Origin: Sediminibacterium sp.
GTDB taxonomy: Bacteria; Bacteroidota; Bacteroidia; Chitinophagales; Chitinophagaceae
DNA length: 64,000 nucleotides
Direction of reading: 5' to 3'
Assembly: GCA_017983845.1 (NCBI GenBank)
Contig: JAGOAO010000001.1
Location: forward strand, 4,267 to 68,266
A program made the translations under genes and the position numbers. Shown here piece by piece: positions 45,843 through 55,033 of the stretch. Each line of letters starts with the position of its first letter. Positions within the stretch are counted from its first letter, which is position 1. The notes beneath the pieces are model-generated. The model saw only the letters and a list, made by a program, of their open reading frames with translations, was not told the origin of the DNA and searched no databases.

Positions 45843-47054
45843 ATGAATGCAAGTCTTTCCTACGCAGCATTAAACGCAGCAGCACAATCATTTGGCACAC
45901 CGCTTTATGTGTACCATGCAGAAAAAATTGAACAGCAATATCAAAATTTATTGACGCATTTTGCTGCTACACAAACTCGTTTTTTTTACGCATGTAAAGC
46001 ATTGACGAATATCCATATTTTAAAAGTGGTTAAAGACATGGGCTGCAATATTGATTGTAGTTCTATCAACGAAGTGAAATTGGCATTGCATGTTGGTTTT
46101 TTGCCAACAAATATTCTATATACAAGTAATAGTGTTGGATTCGACGAAATAGCTACCGCTGTTGAATTAGGCGTGCATGTGAATATCGATAGCTTGTCTA
46201 ACTTGGAAAAGTTTGGGGCGAAATTTGGCGCAAGCAAATCCGTGGGTGTGCGCATAAGACCAGATGTAATGGCAGGTGGAAATTTAAAAATTTCTACCGG
46301 ACATGATAAGAGTAAGTTTGGCATTCCTGTGGCGCAATTAGCTGAACTAAAATCAATTCAAGAAAAGTTTCAAATCAATATCCGCACTTTACATATTCAT
46401 ACAGGTAGTGAGATTAAGGATGTGGCAGTCTTTATAAAGTCAGCAGATGTTTTTGAAGCGCTGCTTCCTCATTTTCCTACAGTAGAAGTGTTGGATTTTG
46501 GCGGTGGTTTTAAAGTGCCTTACCAACCTGGAGAAAAAGGAACGGACATGGCATTGTTAGGTGCAGAAGTAAATAAGGCAATGCAGCATTTGTCAGCAAA
46601 ATTTGGTCGCAATCTAAGCGCTTGGTTTGAGCCAGGAAAATACATGGTGAGCGAAGCTGGATTTTTTATAGCCAAAGTGAATGTGTTAAAAACATCTGGG
46701 GAACACGTTTTTGCAGGTATCAATACCGGATTGAATCATTTGATTCGTCCTATGTTTTATGACGCCTATCATCATATTGATAATTTATCCCGCCCAGAAA
46801 ATCCTTTAAAGCAATATGCTGTAGTAGGTCATATTTGTGAGACAGATACATTTGCTTGGGATAGGGCTATTCCTGAAATTGCGGAGGGCGACTTGTTGGT
46901 GTTTTATAACGCAGGTGCTTATGGTTATGAAATGGCTAGTAATTACAATGCAAGGTATAAGCCCGCACAGGTTTTATACCAAAACGGTGTGGCAAAACTA
47001 ATAAGTAGAGCGGATCAATTTGAAGATCTCTTATCTTTACAAGTGCCTTTATAA
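45843..47054 (+). CDS. lysA: Diaminopimelate decarboxylase
   Basis: 403 residues, PLP-dependent alanine-racemase-like barrel. FGTPLYVYHAEKI matches the family N-terminus and supports the start at 45843; FFYACKALTN gives the PLP Lys52. Others are VRIRPDVMAGGN, LHIHTGSEIKD, LDFGGGFKVPY, FEPGKYMVSEAG, the second-subunit motif CETDTFAWDR and GAYGYEMASNYN. It makes lysine from meso-diaminopimelate. Its start codon lies 6 bp after a long hairpin, which leaves almost no leader. Confidence 0.93.
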   Translation: MNASLSYAALNAAAQSFGTPLYVYHAEKIEQQYQNLLTHFAATQTRFFYACKALTNIHILKVVKDMGCNIDCSSINEVKLALHVGFLPTNILYTSNSVGFDEIATAVELGVHVNIDSLSNLEKFGAKFGASKSVGVRIRPDVMAGGNLKISTGHDKSKFGIPVAQLAELKSIQEKFQINIRTLHIHTGSEIKDVAVFIKSADVFEALLPHFPTVEVLDFGGGFKVPYQPGEKGTDMALLGAEVNKAMQHLSAKFGRNLSAWFEPGKYMVSEAGFFIAKVNVLKTSGEHVFAGINTGLNHLIRPMFYDAYHHIDNLSRPENPLKQYAVVGHICETDTFAWDRAIPEIAEGDLLVFYNAGAYGYEMASNYNARYKPAQVLYQNGVAKLISRADQFEDLLSLQVPL

Positions 47055-47059
47055 ACCCT

Positions 47060-47830
47060 ATGATCGAAATCCAACATATCAACAAAGCCTTTGGCGATAA
47101 AGCCATTATCGACGATGTGAGTGCCCAGTTTAAACCAGGCATTTGTAATTTAATTATTGGCGCCAGCGGAAGTGGTAAAACGGTTTTGGTAAAATGCATT
47201 GTGGATTTAATCCAGGCCGATCAAGGCAAAGTTTTTTTTGGCAATGAAGATTTTAACTTATTGACCAAAGAACAAAAAAAGGCATTAAGAAATAGTATTG
47301 GCATGTTGTTTCAGGGCAATGCATTGTTTGATTCTATGACGGTAGAGGAAAATGTGAAGTTCCCATTAGATATGTTTAGTGATTTAAAAGAAGCGGAAAA
47401 ATTAGCTAAAGTAAATCAAATACTAGAACGCGTACAATTGATTGGTGTGAATGAAAAATACCCCGCAGAAATTAGCGGAGGAATGAAAAAGCGTGTAGGA
47501 TTAGCACGTGCATTGGTCTTGGAGCCAAAGTACTTGTTTTGTGACGAGCCTAATTCAGGTTTAGACCCACAAACTTCCATGGTCATTGACAAATTGATTG
47601 AAGACCTCACTAAAGAGTTTAATATAACTACCCTAGTGGTGACACATGACATGAACAGTGTAATGGAAATAGGTAAATATATTTTATACTTGCACAAAGG
47701 CAAGAAAGAATGGGAAGGCAGTAATGAGGATATCATTTTTAGTCAGAATAAATTATTGAACGATTTCATCTTCGCCTCTGAATTTTTACAAGACGCAAAA
47801 GCCATGCGTATGATGGCTCAAAATAAATAA
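47060..47830 (+). CDS. MlaF-like lipid ABC transporter ATPase
   Basis: 256 residues. Walker A is GASGSGKT (34-41), then MLFQGNALFDSMTVEENVKFPLD (typical of MlaF), signature ISGGMKKRVGLARAL, Walker B YLFCDEPNSGLDP and switch VVTHDMNSV. It would power retrograde or anterograde phospholipid transport with an MlaE permease, a copy of which is at 35607. It begins 5 bp after lysA and ends 2 bp before the redoxin gene. Confidence 0.92.
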   Translation: MIEIQHINKAFGDKAIIDDVSAQFKPGICNLIIGASGSGKTVLVKCIVDLIQADQGKVFFGNEDFNLLTKEQKKALRNSIGMLFQGNALFDSMTVEENVKFPLDMFSDLKEAEKLAKVNQILERVQLIGVNEKYPAEISGGMKKRVGLARALVLEPKYLFCDEPNSGLDPQTSMVIDKLIEDLTKEFNITTLVVTHDMNSVMEIGKYILYLHKGKKEWEGSNEDIIFSQNKLLNDFIFASEFLQDAKAMRMMAQNK

Positions 47831-47832
47831 AT

Positions 47833-48345
47833 ATGAAAAAAGCAATCGCCATTTTTAGCTTGTTCCTTGTTAGTTTAGTATCGGCAATGACATTGTCGGC
47901 TCAATCCAATATTGATCCCAGTGCACCCTTCTTAAAGGACAAGAACATCCCCAAGTTTACATTGAACCTTACTTCAGGAAAATCCTTTAGCCATACCCAG
48001 ATCCCTAAGACTAGGTACACTTGTATCATCATATTCAGCCCAGATTGTTCTCATTGTCAAGAAGAAGCTGCTGAATTGACTAAAAATGCAGACAAGTTCA
48101 AAAACGTCTTCTTTATTTGGAATAGCTATAAGGAAATGGCGGAAATTAAAGCCTTTGCCATTAAGTACGGCTTAGACAAACAAGCCAATGTGGTGGTGGG
48201 TAGAGATCCTGAGTTTTCCATCCCTGTATTCTATAGACCTCGCATGACCCCATTTGTGGCTATTTATGACAAAGGTCAGTTCTTAAAAGTATATGAACAA
48301 GGCGTTAAAGTTCCTGAATTACTTAAAATTATAGGTGGCAAATAA
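47833..48345 (+). CDS. Exported thioredoxin-like protein (TlpA/redoxin type)
   Basis: 170 residues with a signal peptide (1-23, ending LSAQ). The thioredoxin fold has IIIFSPDCSHCQEEA (CSHC active site), KNVFFIWNSYKEMAEIKAFAIKYG and FSIPVFYRPRMTPFVAIYDKG with the conserved cis-Pro region. It probably reduces or exchanges disulfides in the periplasm. It lies 2 bp after the MlaF-like gene. Confidence 0.88.
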   Translation: MKKAIAIFSLFLVSLVSAMTLSAQSNIDPSAPFLKDKNIPKFTLNLTSGKSFSHTQIPKTRYTCIIIFSPDCSHCQEEAAELTKNADKFKNVFFIWNSYKEMAEIKAFAIKYGLDKQANVVVGRDPEFSIPVFYRPRMTPFVAIYDKGQFLKVYEQGVKVPELLKIIGGK

Positions 48346-48346
48346 C

Positions 48347-48354
48347 TAACTTTG
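48347..48354 (+). promoter_or_regulatory. -7 box of mdh
   Basis: TAACTTTG, exact TAnnTTTG, starting two bases past the stop of the redoxin gene and 38 bp before the mdh ATG. Confidence 0.5.
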
Positions 48355-48392
48355 CCCCGATTAAATCAAGTTCAAAATTTAAATTAAAAGAT

Positions 48393-49322
48393 ATGAAAAT
48401 TACCGTTGTTGGTGCTGGTGCCGTAGGCGCAACATGTGCAGATAATATTGCACGTAAGGAATTGGCTTCTGAATTGGTATTATTAGATATTAAAGAAGGT
48501 TTTGCAGAAGGCAAGGCGCAGGACATGATGCAAACTGCTGCATTATTAGGATTTGATACACGCATTAGCGGAAGTACCAATGACTATACTAAAACTGCAA
48601 ATTCAGATGTGGTGGTAATCACTTCTGGCTTACCTCGTAAACCAGGTATGACAAGAGAAGAATTAATTGGCACGAACGCAGGTATTGTAAAAGGTGTTTG
48701 CGAGAATATCTTAAAGCATTCTCCAAACGCAATCATTATTGTGATTAGTAACCCAATGGATACAATGACTTATTTAGCATTGCAATCAACTGGCTTACCA
48801 AAGAATAGAATTATTGGTATGGGCGGCACTTTAGATAGCGCACGTTTCAAATACCAATTAAGCACCCATTTAAACTGCAGCCCTGCAGATTTAAATGCAA
48901 TTGTGGTAGGTGGTCACGGAGATACCACAATGATTCCTTTAGTAAAGCACGCTACTTGGAATAGCATTCCAGTAACGAAGTTCTTGACTGAAGAGCAACA
49001 ACAACAAATCATCAACGATACGATGGTGGGTGGTGCTACTTTGACAAAATTATTAGGAACTTCAGCATGGTATGCACCAGGTGCAGCAGGAGCAGCATTG
49101 GTGGAAAGCATCGTACGTGACGAGAAGAAATTATTCACTTGTTGCGTAAGCTTAAACGGCGAATACGGTCAAAACGATATCTGTTTAGGTGTGCCGGTAG
49201 TGATTGGCAAGAACGGATGGGAAAAAATTGTTGAAATGGATTTATCTGCAGACGAACAAGCGGCATTCAACAAGAGTGCAGATGCAGTTAGAAACATGAA
49301 CGATGTATTGAAGACTTTATAA
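48393..49322 (+). CDS. mdh: Malate dehydrogenase (LDH-like type)
   Basis: 309 residues. NAD motif VVGAGAVGATCAD at 5-17, SGLPRKPGMTREELI (mobile loop with substrate Arg), VISNPMDTMTYLALQ, GMGGTLDSARFKYQL and catalytic His in VVGGHGDTTMIPL. The PRKPGM loop identifies malate rather than lactate specificity. It interconverts malate and oxaloacetate in the TCA cycle. A long terminator follows. Confidence 0.96.
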   Translation: MKITVVGAGAVGATCADNIARKELASELVLLDIKEGFAEGKAQDMMQTAALLGFDTRISGSTNDYTKTANSDVVVITSGLPRKPGMTREELIGTNAGIVKGVCENILKHSPNAIIIVISNPMDTMTYLALQSTGLPKNRIIGMGGTLDSARFKYQLSTHLNCSPADLNAIVVGGHGDTTMIPLVKHATWNSIPVTKFLTEEQQQQIINDTMVGGATLTKLLGTSAWYAPGAAGAALVESIVRDEKKLFTCCVSLNGEYGQNDICLGVPVVIGKNGWEKIVEMDLSADEQAAFNKSADAVRNMNDVLKTL

Positions 49323-49337
49323 TCCTCTACAAGATCG

Positions 49338-49380
49338 ATAAATGAATAAAGCCTCGCATTGCGGGGCTTTATTCATTTAT
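49338..49380 (+). terminator. Terminator of mdh
   Basis: 20-bp stem (ATAAATGAATAAAGCCTCGC with GCGGGGCTTTATTCATTTAT, one G-T pair) with loop ATT. Being nearly symmetrical, it can also act on transcripts from the opposite strand. Confidence 0.88.
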
Positions 49381-49537
49381 ATAGTAAATAGATATAAACA
49401 TACTACTATTAAAATTGAAAGTAAAGTGACAAGTAGTTCTGCTAATACATTCTTTTTAAATTTAATAGCTTGGATCAAGTTGTCAAATTTGAAAAAGAGA
49501 AGCATTGAAAATATGGCTATAAAATAATATGGCATGA
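49381..49537. other. AT-rich gap, no gene seen
   Basis: An open frame starting inside the mdh terminator (49342-49527) has no family likeness and no start signal. I see no gene or clear motif. Confidence 0.3.
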
Positions 49538-50206
49538 TTAGTTAAGTGTTTCGTGAGCAATACAAATGCCAAAAGTAATTACAGCGAGTGCAACTCCAGC
49601 TGGACCAAGAAATCTCTTTGCAACTGCGGAAAATGCTTTTGTAACGGCTGCAGATGTCCAAACAGTTATACTTGAAGCACCAAGTGCATAAATTGCATCT
49701 GCACCTATTGCGGTTAAAGCACAATCAAGAACATCATTGGCATCTATTTTCATTATTTGTTTTGTATTTAATGCATTAGATTTTATGATTGATAATTTAT
49801 TGCCTGCTTTAAAACTATTTTCGTTGTATTTAGAATTTAAATTATCATTTGGAGCATATAGTCCGCCAAATGCTATTTTAGAACTTAGATCTTCTAATGG
49901 TATTGAATTAATTTTTGCAAGTTTAGTTGAATAATCAATTAGTGGCTTTGTCGCATTTAAAATTTTATTCTGCTGAGTTAGAGTCAATCCAATCTTTCCT
50001 TTGATTAAATCCATTTTATATTCAGATAAACTTAAGTCTTTTGGCTTTGATTCATTTAAGATTAAATCAAATTGTGCATTTATGTCTTTAAGCATAGTGT
50101 AATATGCCTTTTGAGATAATATTTCATCATTAGAACTAATATCTTTATCATCTTTTTGACATGAAAATAAAAATAAGGCAGAAAATAATATAAAAAATTG
50201 TTTCAT
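49538..50206 (-). CDS. Lipoprotein with bacteriocin-like hydrophobic C-terminus
   Basis: 222 residues from the ATG at 50206, which opens MKQFFILFSALFLFSC, a lipobox with Cys16; the longer frame is rejected. The middle (20-150) is a charged helical region. The last 65 residues are Ala/Gly-rich and hydrophobic (DCALTAIGADAIYALGASS, then WTSAAVTKAFSAVAKRFLGP, GVALAVITFGICIAHE) with two cysteines. This resembles the C-terminal segment of a group of Bacteroidota lipoproteins I have seen but cannot name, and class II/circular bacteriocin sequences in composition. Function unknown. No immunity or export gene is adjacent. Confidence 0.6.
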   Translation of the reverse strand: MKQFFILFSALFLFSCQKDDKDISSNDEILSQKAYYTMLKDINAQFDLILNESKPKDLSLSEYKMDLIKGKIGLTLTQQNKILNATKPLIDYSTKLAKINSIPLEDLSSKIAFGGLYAPNDNLNSKYNENSFKAGNKLSIIKSNALNTKQIMKIDANDVLDCALTAIGADAIYALGASSITVWTSAAVTKAFSAVAKRFLGPAGVALAVITFGICIAHETLN

Positions 50207-50449
50207 AAATATATTTTTGTTGATTTCTATATTAAAAGTACATGCATTCTGCATTCAAAAATCATGAGAAAAAAAGCTTACGGATATTTCCACATGCCAC
50301 TGAGACTATATTCTAAGTATTTTAATGAGTTAAACTAATTACAGCTTGAGCAAAAATTTAATTATATATTTAATAAAATTAAAGCGCTGGAAAAAGAGCA
50401 ACATTATATTATTTCTAAGGCAATAGGCGTAGCTCTGAAACACGCCAGA

Positions 50450-50647
50450 ATGAATGCAGCCATTTCGATTGCCAAAATCTCCAACGATTTAAAAATAAAT
50501 CCATCGACAATAGTAAGTATTGAAGACGGCAAACACCAAACAAGTTTTTGTATTATTTATGGCATCATGACTTACCTCAAAATAGACTCGAAATTATTAT
50601 TCGATCAAATTGAAATTGCACTAAAGGAAAGAAATGAAAATAATTAA
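50450..50647 (+). pseudogene. XRE-type HTH protein, start missing or non-standard
   Basis: The visible product (65 residues) begins inside an HTH domain: SIAKISNDLKINPSTIVSIEDGKHQTSF is the recognition part, and KIDSKLLF is the usual final helix. In the same frame the codons upstream, from 50339 to 50449, read KAIGVALKHAR just before the ATG, exactly what the first helix of such a domain should be, but there is no ATG, GTG or TTG before the stop TAA at 50336-50338. Either an unusual ATT/ATA start is used or the gene has lost its start. Confidence 0.5.
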
Positions 50648-51642
50648 GCTTCTCTAAAATACCCAATCGCTTTATCTGCAATAGCTTGAAGGTCTTGTTT
50701 TTTCATACAAGCAAAATGTCCTTGCGGGCATTGCTTAGTCCCAAAATTAGAACAAGGCTGGCATGGCAGATTCGGCACAATTGCATTATAATGCCATTCT
50801 GTATTCATTGTAGTTGGATAGTAAGGTTCTACCTGTAAAGCAGGTGATGTGGCACCCCAAATAGCGACTGTCTTTTTATGGAAAGCGCATGCAATGTATA
50901 AAAAACCTGTATCGTGTGAAATGACTGTTTTGGCATTTTTTACGAGCAGGGCAGATTCGTGTAAATTGAACTGTCCGCAGGCATTGTGAATTTTAATGGG
51001 ATTCACTGCAGCAACTGCATCTCCCTCTGCTTGATCTTCCTTCCCCCCTACTAGTATAATTGGATACGGAATTTTATGACATAGTGCTTGCAGTTCTGCC
51101 ACAGGCAATTTCTTGCTAGCATAAGAAGCTCCAATCACCAATGCAATATATCCTGACTGAAAAGATGCAGGCAATGCATTTTGCTTTAATGCAGTTTCCT
51201 TTGGGATAAAATAATCCAATCCTTTCCCGTCATTCACTACGCCTAAACTTGCTAAAGCATCCACTGAGCGATCTGCAATATGTCTTGTTGGCATTAGATT
51301 CAAATGCAGTTTCGTCAACAAGAATTTTTGCAGACTTAGTTTCTGGTAGGATAAGCTTGGAACTCCTAAAGCTTTTTGGATTCGGTAGGTTCTGAAGTTT
51401 TTATGCAGATCAATGATATAATCAAATTGATATTGCTTCAATTCTTTAATAGTGGCATTGATATCTTTATCCAGATAATGGAAATGGTCGATGTATGGAT
51501 TTTCAGCAGTCACCGCTTTCATAGTAGCCTTGGTCAAGAAATGAATTTCAATACCAGCAATCTGTTGCTTAGCACAACGTATAGCAGGTGTTGTGAAGAC
51601 GATATCACCAATAGAGGAAAAACGGATGAATAATAAGCGCAT
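50644..51642 (-). CDS. Glycosyltransferase family 9 (heptosyltransferase-like)
   Basis: 332 residues. MRLLFIRFSSIGDIVFTTPAIR is the GT9 N-terminal signature; FDYIIDLHKNFRTYRIQKALG, YIALVIGASYASKKLP, IILVGGKEDQAEGDAV and ISHDTGFLYIACAFHKKTVAIWGATSP are the conserved blocks of the nucleotide-sugar domain. It adds a sugar to lipid A core or a related glycolipid at the inner membrane. It is last in a run with MFS, DedA and symporter genes (gaps 43, 17 and 16 bp). It overlaps the HTH remnant at its 3' end by 4 bp. Confidence 0.92.
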   Translation of the reverse strand: MRLLFIRFSSIGDIVFTTPAIRCAKQQIAGIEIHFLTKATMKAVTAENPYIDHFHYLDKDINATIKELKQYQFDYIIDLHKNFRTYRIQKALGVPSLSYQKLSLQKFLLTKLHLNLMPTRHIADRSVDALASLGVVNDGKGLDYFIPKETALKQNALPASFQSGYIALVIGASYASKKLPVAELQALCHKIPYPIILVGGKEDQAEGDAVAAVNPIKIHNACGQFNLHESALLVKNAKTVISHDTGFLYIACAFHKKTVAIWGATSPALQVEPYYPTTMNTEWHYNAIVPNLPCQPCSNFGTKQCPQGHFACMKKQDLQAIADKAIGYFREA

Positions 51643-51685
51643 AACATTTAAAGATTTAGAATATTACTTTTTCAAAAGCAATAGA

Positions 51686-52933
51686 TTAAGGCAAGGGATT
51701 GTCATGTTCTAAATAATCCAAGTCTTTATGATAGGTCTCTTCTGTAAATATAAATGCAACCAATGTGACGCCCATTACAATGGCACCTGTAACAATGCCG
51801 CTTTGTACAATGGTCCATCCCATGGATTTTTGTAAAATATCTAGGAACAAGAAATTAATCAATGGCAATGCGCCTCTCACCATATTGGGAATAGTAGTTG
51901 CTGCAGTAGCCCTTAGGTTCGTTCCAAACTGCTCGGCCGCCATTTGATTGAAGATGGCCCAATAGCCAGTGCTGAATCCTAAGAATGTGCAGATTGCATA
52001 CATCCTGCTGTCGCTATTATTAAATGCACTAAAGAACAAAACCATTCCAACAATGCTGATCAAATAAAATAACAATAAAGCTTTTTTTCTGCTTTTAAAA
52101 TATTGACTCACCCAGCCTATTAACAAATCTCCTATAGCAATACCAATATAAGCGAACATCACAGACCTGCCTGAGTCAATTAAATTGTCTCCATACAATC
52201 CTGTGGCAAATTTATTACTATAGTTGACCATTACGCCTATGACAAACCATGTTGGAAGTCCAATTAAAATGGCTTTAATGTATTTTGAAAATCTTTTGTA
52301 GGAACTAAAGAACATCAAAAAATTGCCCTTGTTGATATTGGCCAATTTTGCCGACTCAAACATAAAGGACTCTGCCACACGCACACGCAATACCAATAAA
52401 AAGAAACCCAATCCTCCTCCTATCTTATAACACAATCTCCAATCCTGCGTATACTTAAAAGTAAAATAAGCAAACACTGCACCAAACAAACCTATCCCGG
52501 CAACCATGGAAGTGCCAATGCCTCTTTTGTTTTTAGGTAACATCTCTGAAACCAATGTAATGCCTGCTCCCAATTCTCCTGCCAATCCTATCCCGCCAAT
52601 GAATCTGCAATAAGCATACTGGTCTACTGTTTGCACATAGCCGGTCACAATATTTGCTACGGAGTATAAAAGAATAGAACCAAATAATACTTTTAACCTG
52701 CCTTGCTTATCACCAATCACACCCCATAAAATACCGCCAATCAATAATCCAGACATCTGCCAATTAATAATATGCGCACTGTCTATAATAATGGTATCCA
52801 TTGTAGCACCCACGGCTAGCACACTTGGCTGGCGAACGATAGTGAACAACAATAAATCATAGACGTCTACAAAATACCCCAATGCCGCAACAAATACAGG
52901 CAAAGAAAAAAGACCAATTTGCTTATTGTTCAT
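51686..52933 (-). CDS. MFS transporter
   Basis: 415 residues, 12 membrane segments. The conserved loop 2 GVIGDKQGRLKVLFGS (GxxxDRxGRR type), GLAGELGAGITLVSEMLPKNKRGIGTSMV and the mirrored loop IGDLLIGWVSQYFKSRKKALL identify the metabolite:H+ symporter branch (sialate, aromatic acid or sugar acid carriers). The substrate cannot be read from the sequence. It lies in the symporter/DedA/GT9 run. Confidence 0.88.
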   Translation of the reverse strand: MNNKQIGLFSLPVFVAALGYFVDVYDLLLFTIVRQPSVLAVGATMDTIIIDSAHIINWQMSGLLIGGILWGVIGDKQGRLKVLFGSILLYSVANIVTGYVQTVDQYAYCRFIGGIGLAGELGAGITLVSEMLPKNKRGIGTSMVAGIGLFGAVFAYFTFKYTQDWRLCYKIGGGLGFFLLVLRVRVAESFMFESAKLANINKGNFLMFFSSYKRFSKYIKAILIGLPTWFVIGVMVNYSNKFATGLYGDNLIDSGRSVMFAYIGIAIGDLLIGWVSQYFKSRKKALLLFYLISIVGMVLFFSAFNNSDSRMYAICTFLGFSTGYWAIFNQMAAEQFGTNLRATAATTIPNMVRGALPLINFLFLDILQKSMGWTIVQSGIVTGAIVMGVTLVAFIFTEETYHKDLDYLEHDNPLP

Positions 52934-52950
52934 GCAAGAGAAATTTATGC

Positions 52951-53625
52951 TTATGCTTTTTTAGCACGGTGTGTAATCACCTTTATAATGACAGGCAGTG
53001 TCGTTACGCCCACAATGCCCAATACGATCACTTCTAAATGATTTTTTAAATCAAAATTAAAATGGGTCAAAATCCAAGACTGTAAAAAATAGCCCGCACA
53101 TAACATACTGCCCACCCAAGCTAAACAGCCTATTACATTATAATACATGAACTTTGCTTTATCCATCTTCACAATACCTGCAATGATTGGACCGAAAGTT
53201 CTTATGATAGGAATGAACCTTGCAATTACAATCGCTCTTCCGCCATGTTTTTCATAAAACTCCTGTGCCTGCATCAAGTATTTTTTCTTGAAAAATAAAT
53301 TCTCTTTCCAATCAAACATCGTAGGACCCACTTTGTTTCCAAATAAGTATCCAACATAATTTCCGATGATACCAGCAGTAGAAATAAAGATAAAGAGTAT
53401 GAATAAATTTAACCACTCATTATTAGATGCATAAATTTCAGCAGCTAATGGAGCGCTATAGATTCCGGCAACAAATAACAAACTATCTCCAGGCAAAAAG
53501 AAACCTGCAAACAAGCCCGTCTCTGCAAAAACCACTAATAAGATAAGCCATAGTCCACCATGCTCTATATAAAATTGAGGCTGCAACAATTGACTCCAAT
53601 GAAAAGCTTCTAATAATGTGATCAT
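52951..53625 (-). CDS. DedA family membrane protein
   Basis: 224 residues. GLFAGFFLPGDSLLFVAGI, a re-entrant FxLPGD loop, GNYVGYLFGNKVGP, FYEKHGGRAIVIARFIPIIRTFGPIIAGI and a third hydrophobic block are the DedA marks, with conserved Arg in RFIPIIR. DedA proteins take part in undecaprenyl-phosphate or lipid flipping and in membrane homeostasis. It lies 16 bp after the symporter gene and 17 bp before the MFS gene. Confidence 0.94.
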   Translation of the reverse strand: MITLLEAFHWSQLLQPQFYIEHGGLWLILLVVFAETGLFAGFFLPGDSLLFVAGIYSAPLAAEIYASNNEWLNLFILFIFISTAGIIGNYVGYLFGNKVGPTMFDWKENLFFKKKYLMQAQEFYEKHGGRAIVIARFIPIIRTFGPIIAGIVKMDKAKFMYYNVIGCLAWVGSMLCAGYFLQSWILTHFNFDLKNHLEVIVLGIVGVTTLPVIIKVITHRAKKA

Positions 53626-53641
53626 GCTAATTGATATAAGA

Positions 53642-54889
53642 TTAAACTTCTTGCGCTTCGGTTAATTCTCCTTCCCATTTACTCACTGCAGTAGTCGCTA
53701 AACTATTACCCAATACATTGGTTGCAGAACGGAACATATCGCAAAAGTGGTCGATTGGTAAAATCAAAGCGATACCTTCTGGAGGAATATTGAACATTGC
53801 ACAGGTTGCTGTTACGACTACTAATGATGCTCTAGGCACACCCGCAATCCCTTTACTCGTTAACATCAACACCACTAACATCGTCAACTGCGTGCCAATA
53901 TCCAAATGAATGCCATAGGCTTGTGCAATGGCCATGCTCGCAAAAGTCATGTACATCATACTGCCATCTAAATTAAAGGAATAACCCAACGGTAAAATGA
54001 AAGAAACAATTTTATCCTTGCAACCAAATCGCTCTAACTCTTCGGTTAATTTTGGAAATACCGCTTCACTACTTGTGGTACTGAATGCAATTACCAATGG
54101 CGTAGAAATATGTTTTAACAAAGAAGGCACACGCTTTCTTAAGATCAAATAGCCTACTCCTAAAAGCACTGCCCATAGTGTGCCAATGCCTATTAAAAAG
54201 TACAATAAATATTTGCCGTAAAATATAAATACAGTCAACCCTTTTGTTGCAATCACAGCTGCGATAGCACCAAACACCCCTAATGGAGCAAAGTTCATCA
54301 CATAACCCACCATCTTTAAAATAATATGTGCTACCGTATCCAATGCCTTGATAAATCCTTTTGCTGGTTCGCCAATGGCAGCTGCAGCAACACCAAAGAA
54401 AATACTAAAAATGACGATTTGTAATATTTCATTGGTCGCCATTGCTTCGAACATACTTTTTGGAAACACATGCTCCACAAAATTGATGACACTAAATGAT
54501 TGGGTTTTACCCATTAAATCTTTCACACCTGATGTATCCCCTACTGTCAAATCTAATCCCGCTCCTGGCTTTAATACATTCACCAATACCAAGCCAATTA
54601 AAAGGCTGATCAAAGAGGCTGACAAGAACCACAATAAGGCTTTGCCGCCCACACGTCCAACCGTTTTGATGTCACCCAATTTGGCAATACCTACTACCAA
54701 TGTAGTAAATACCAATGGGGCAATAATCATTTGAACCAACCTCAAAAAGATGGTGGTCAATAATTTGACATTTTTTGCAAAACCATCAATGGTTGCTTGA
54801 TCCTTCCCTTCATGAATGAAGTAGCCTAAAATGGCACCTGCCACCATCGCGATGACAATATAAAAAGTGAGTTTGTTAGATTTTTTCAT
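53642..54889 (-). CDS. Dicarboxylate/amino acid:cation symporter (DctA/GltP family)
   Basis: 415 residues from the ATG at 54889 (MKKSNKLTF); nine codons upstream are rejected. Family marks: LIQMIIAPLVFTTLVVGIAKLGD, the serine-rich hairpin AFSTTSSEAVFPK, LPLGYSFNLDGSMMYMT (NMDGT-like), TSKGIAGVPRASLVV and LPIDHFCDMFRSATNVLGNSLAT. It imports C4-dicarboxylates or glutamate/aspartate with Na+ or H+. TATATTGC (54905-54912) is a possible -7 box 16 bp upstream. Confidence 0.94.
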   Translation of the reverse strand: MKKSNKLTFYIVIAMVAGAILGYFIHEGKDQATIDGFAKNVKLLTTIFLRLVQMIIAPLVFTTLVVGIAKLGDIKTVGRVGGKALLWFLSASLISLLIGLVLVNVLKPGAGLDLTVGDTSGVKDLMGKTQSFSVINFVEHVFPKSMFEAMATNEILQIVIFSIFFGVAAAAIGEPAKGFIKALDTVAHIILKMVGYVMNFAPLGVFGAIAAVIATKGLTVFIFYGKYLLYFLIGIGTLWAVLLGVGYLILRKRVPSLLKHISTPLVIAFSTTSSEAVFPKLTEELERFGCKDKIVSFILPLGYSFNLDGSMMYMTFASMAIAQAYGIHLDIGTQLTMLVVLMLTSKGIAGVPRASLVVVTATCAMFNIPPEGIALILPIDHFCDMFRSATNVLGNSLATTAVSKWEGELTEAQEV

Positions 54890-54904
54890 AAGCGGCTTAG
54901 TGCT

Positions 54905-54912
54905 GCAATATA
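54905..54912 (-). promoter_or_regulatory. -7 box of the symporter operon
   Basis: TATATTGC on the minus strand. It shows that TAnnTTGC, the form seen at the 18-bp-element promoters, also occurs at an ordinary gene here. Confidence 0.4.
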
Positions 54913-55033
54913 CCACTTAACTCGTAAAAAAATAGCCGTGGAGAAAATTTGGCTCAAGGGCTTTTTTTATCAAAAACTACAACGGAATTGCAAAAAAAAT
55001 GCTATTTTTCAACCTAAATCGAAACCTATTATT

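Noticed and set aside
49342..49527. 61-codon frame after mdh
   Set aside because: It starts within the mdh terminator stem, has no promoter or family and is AT-rich filler.
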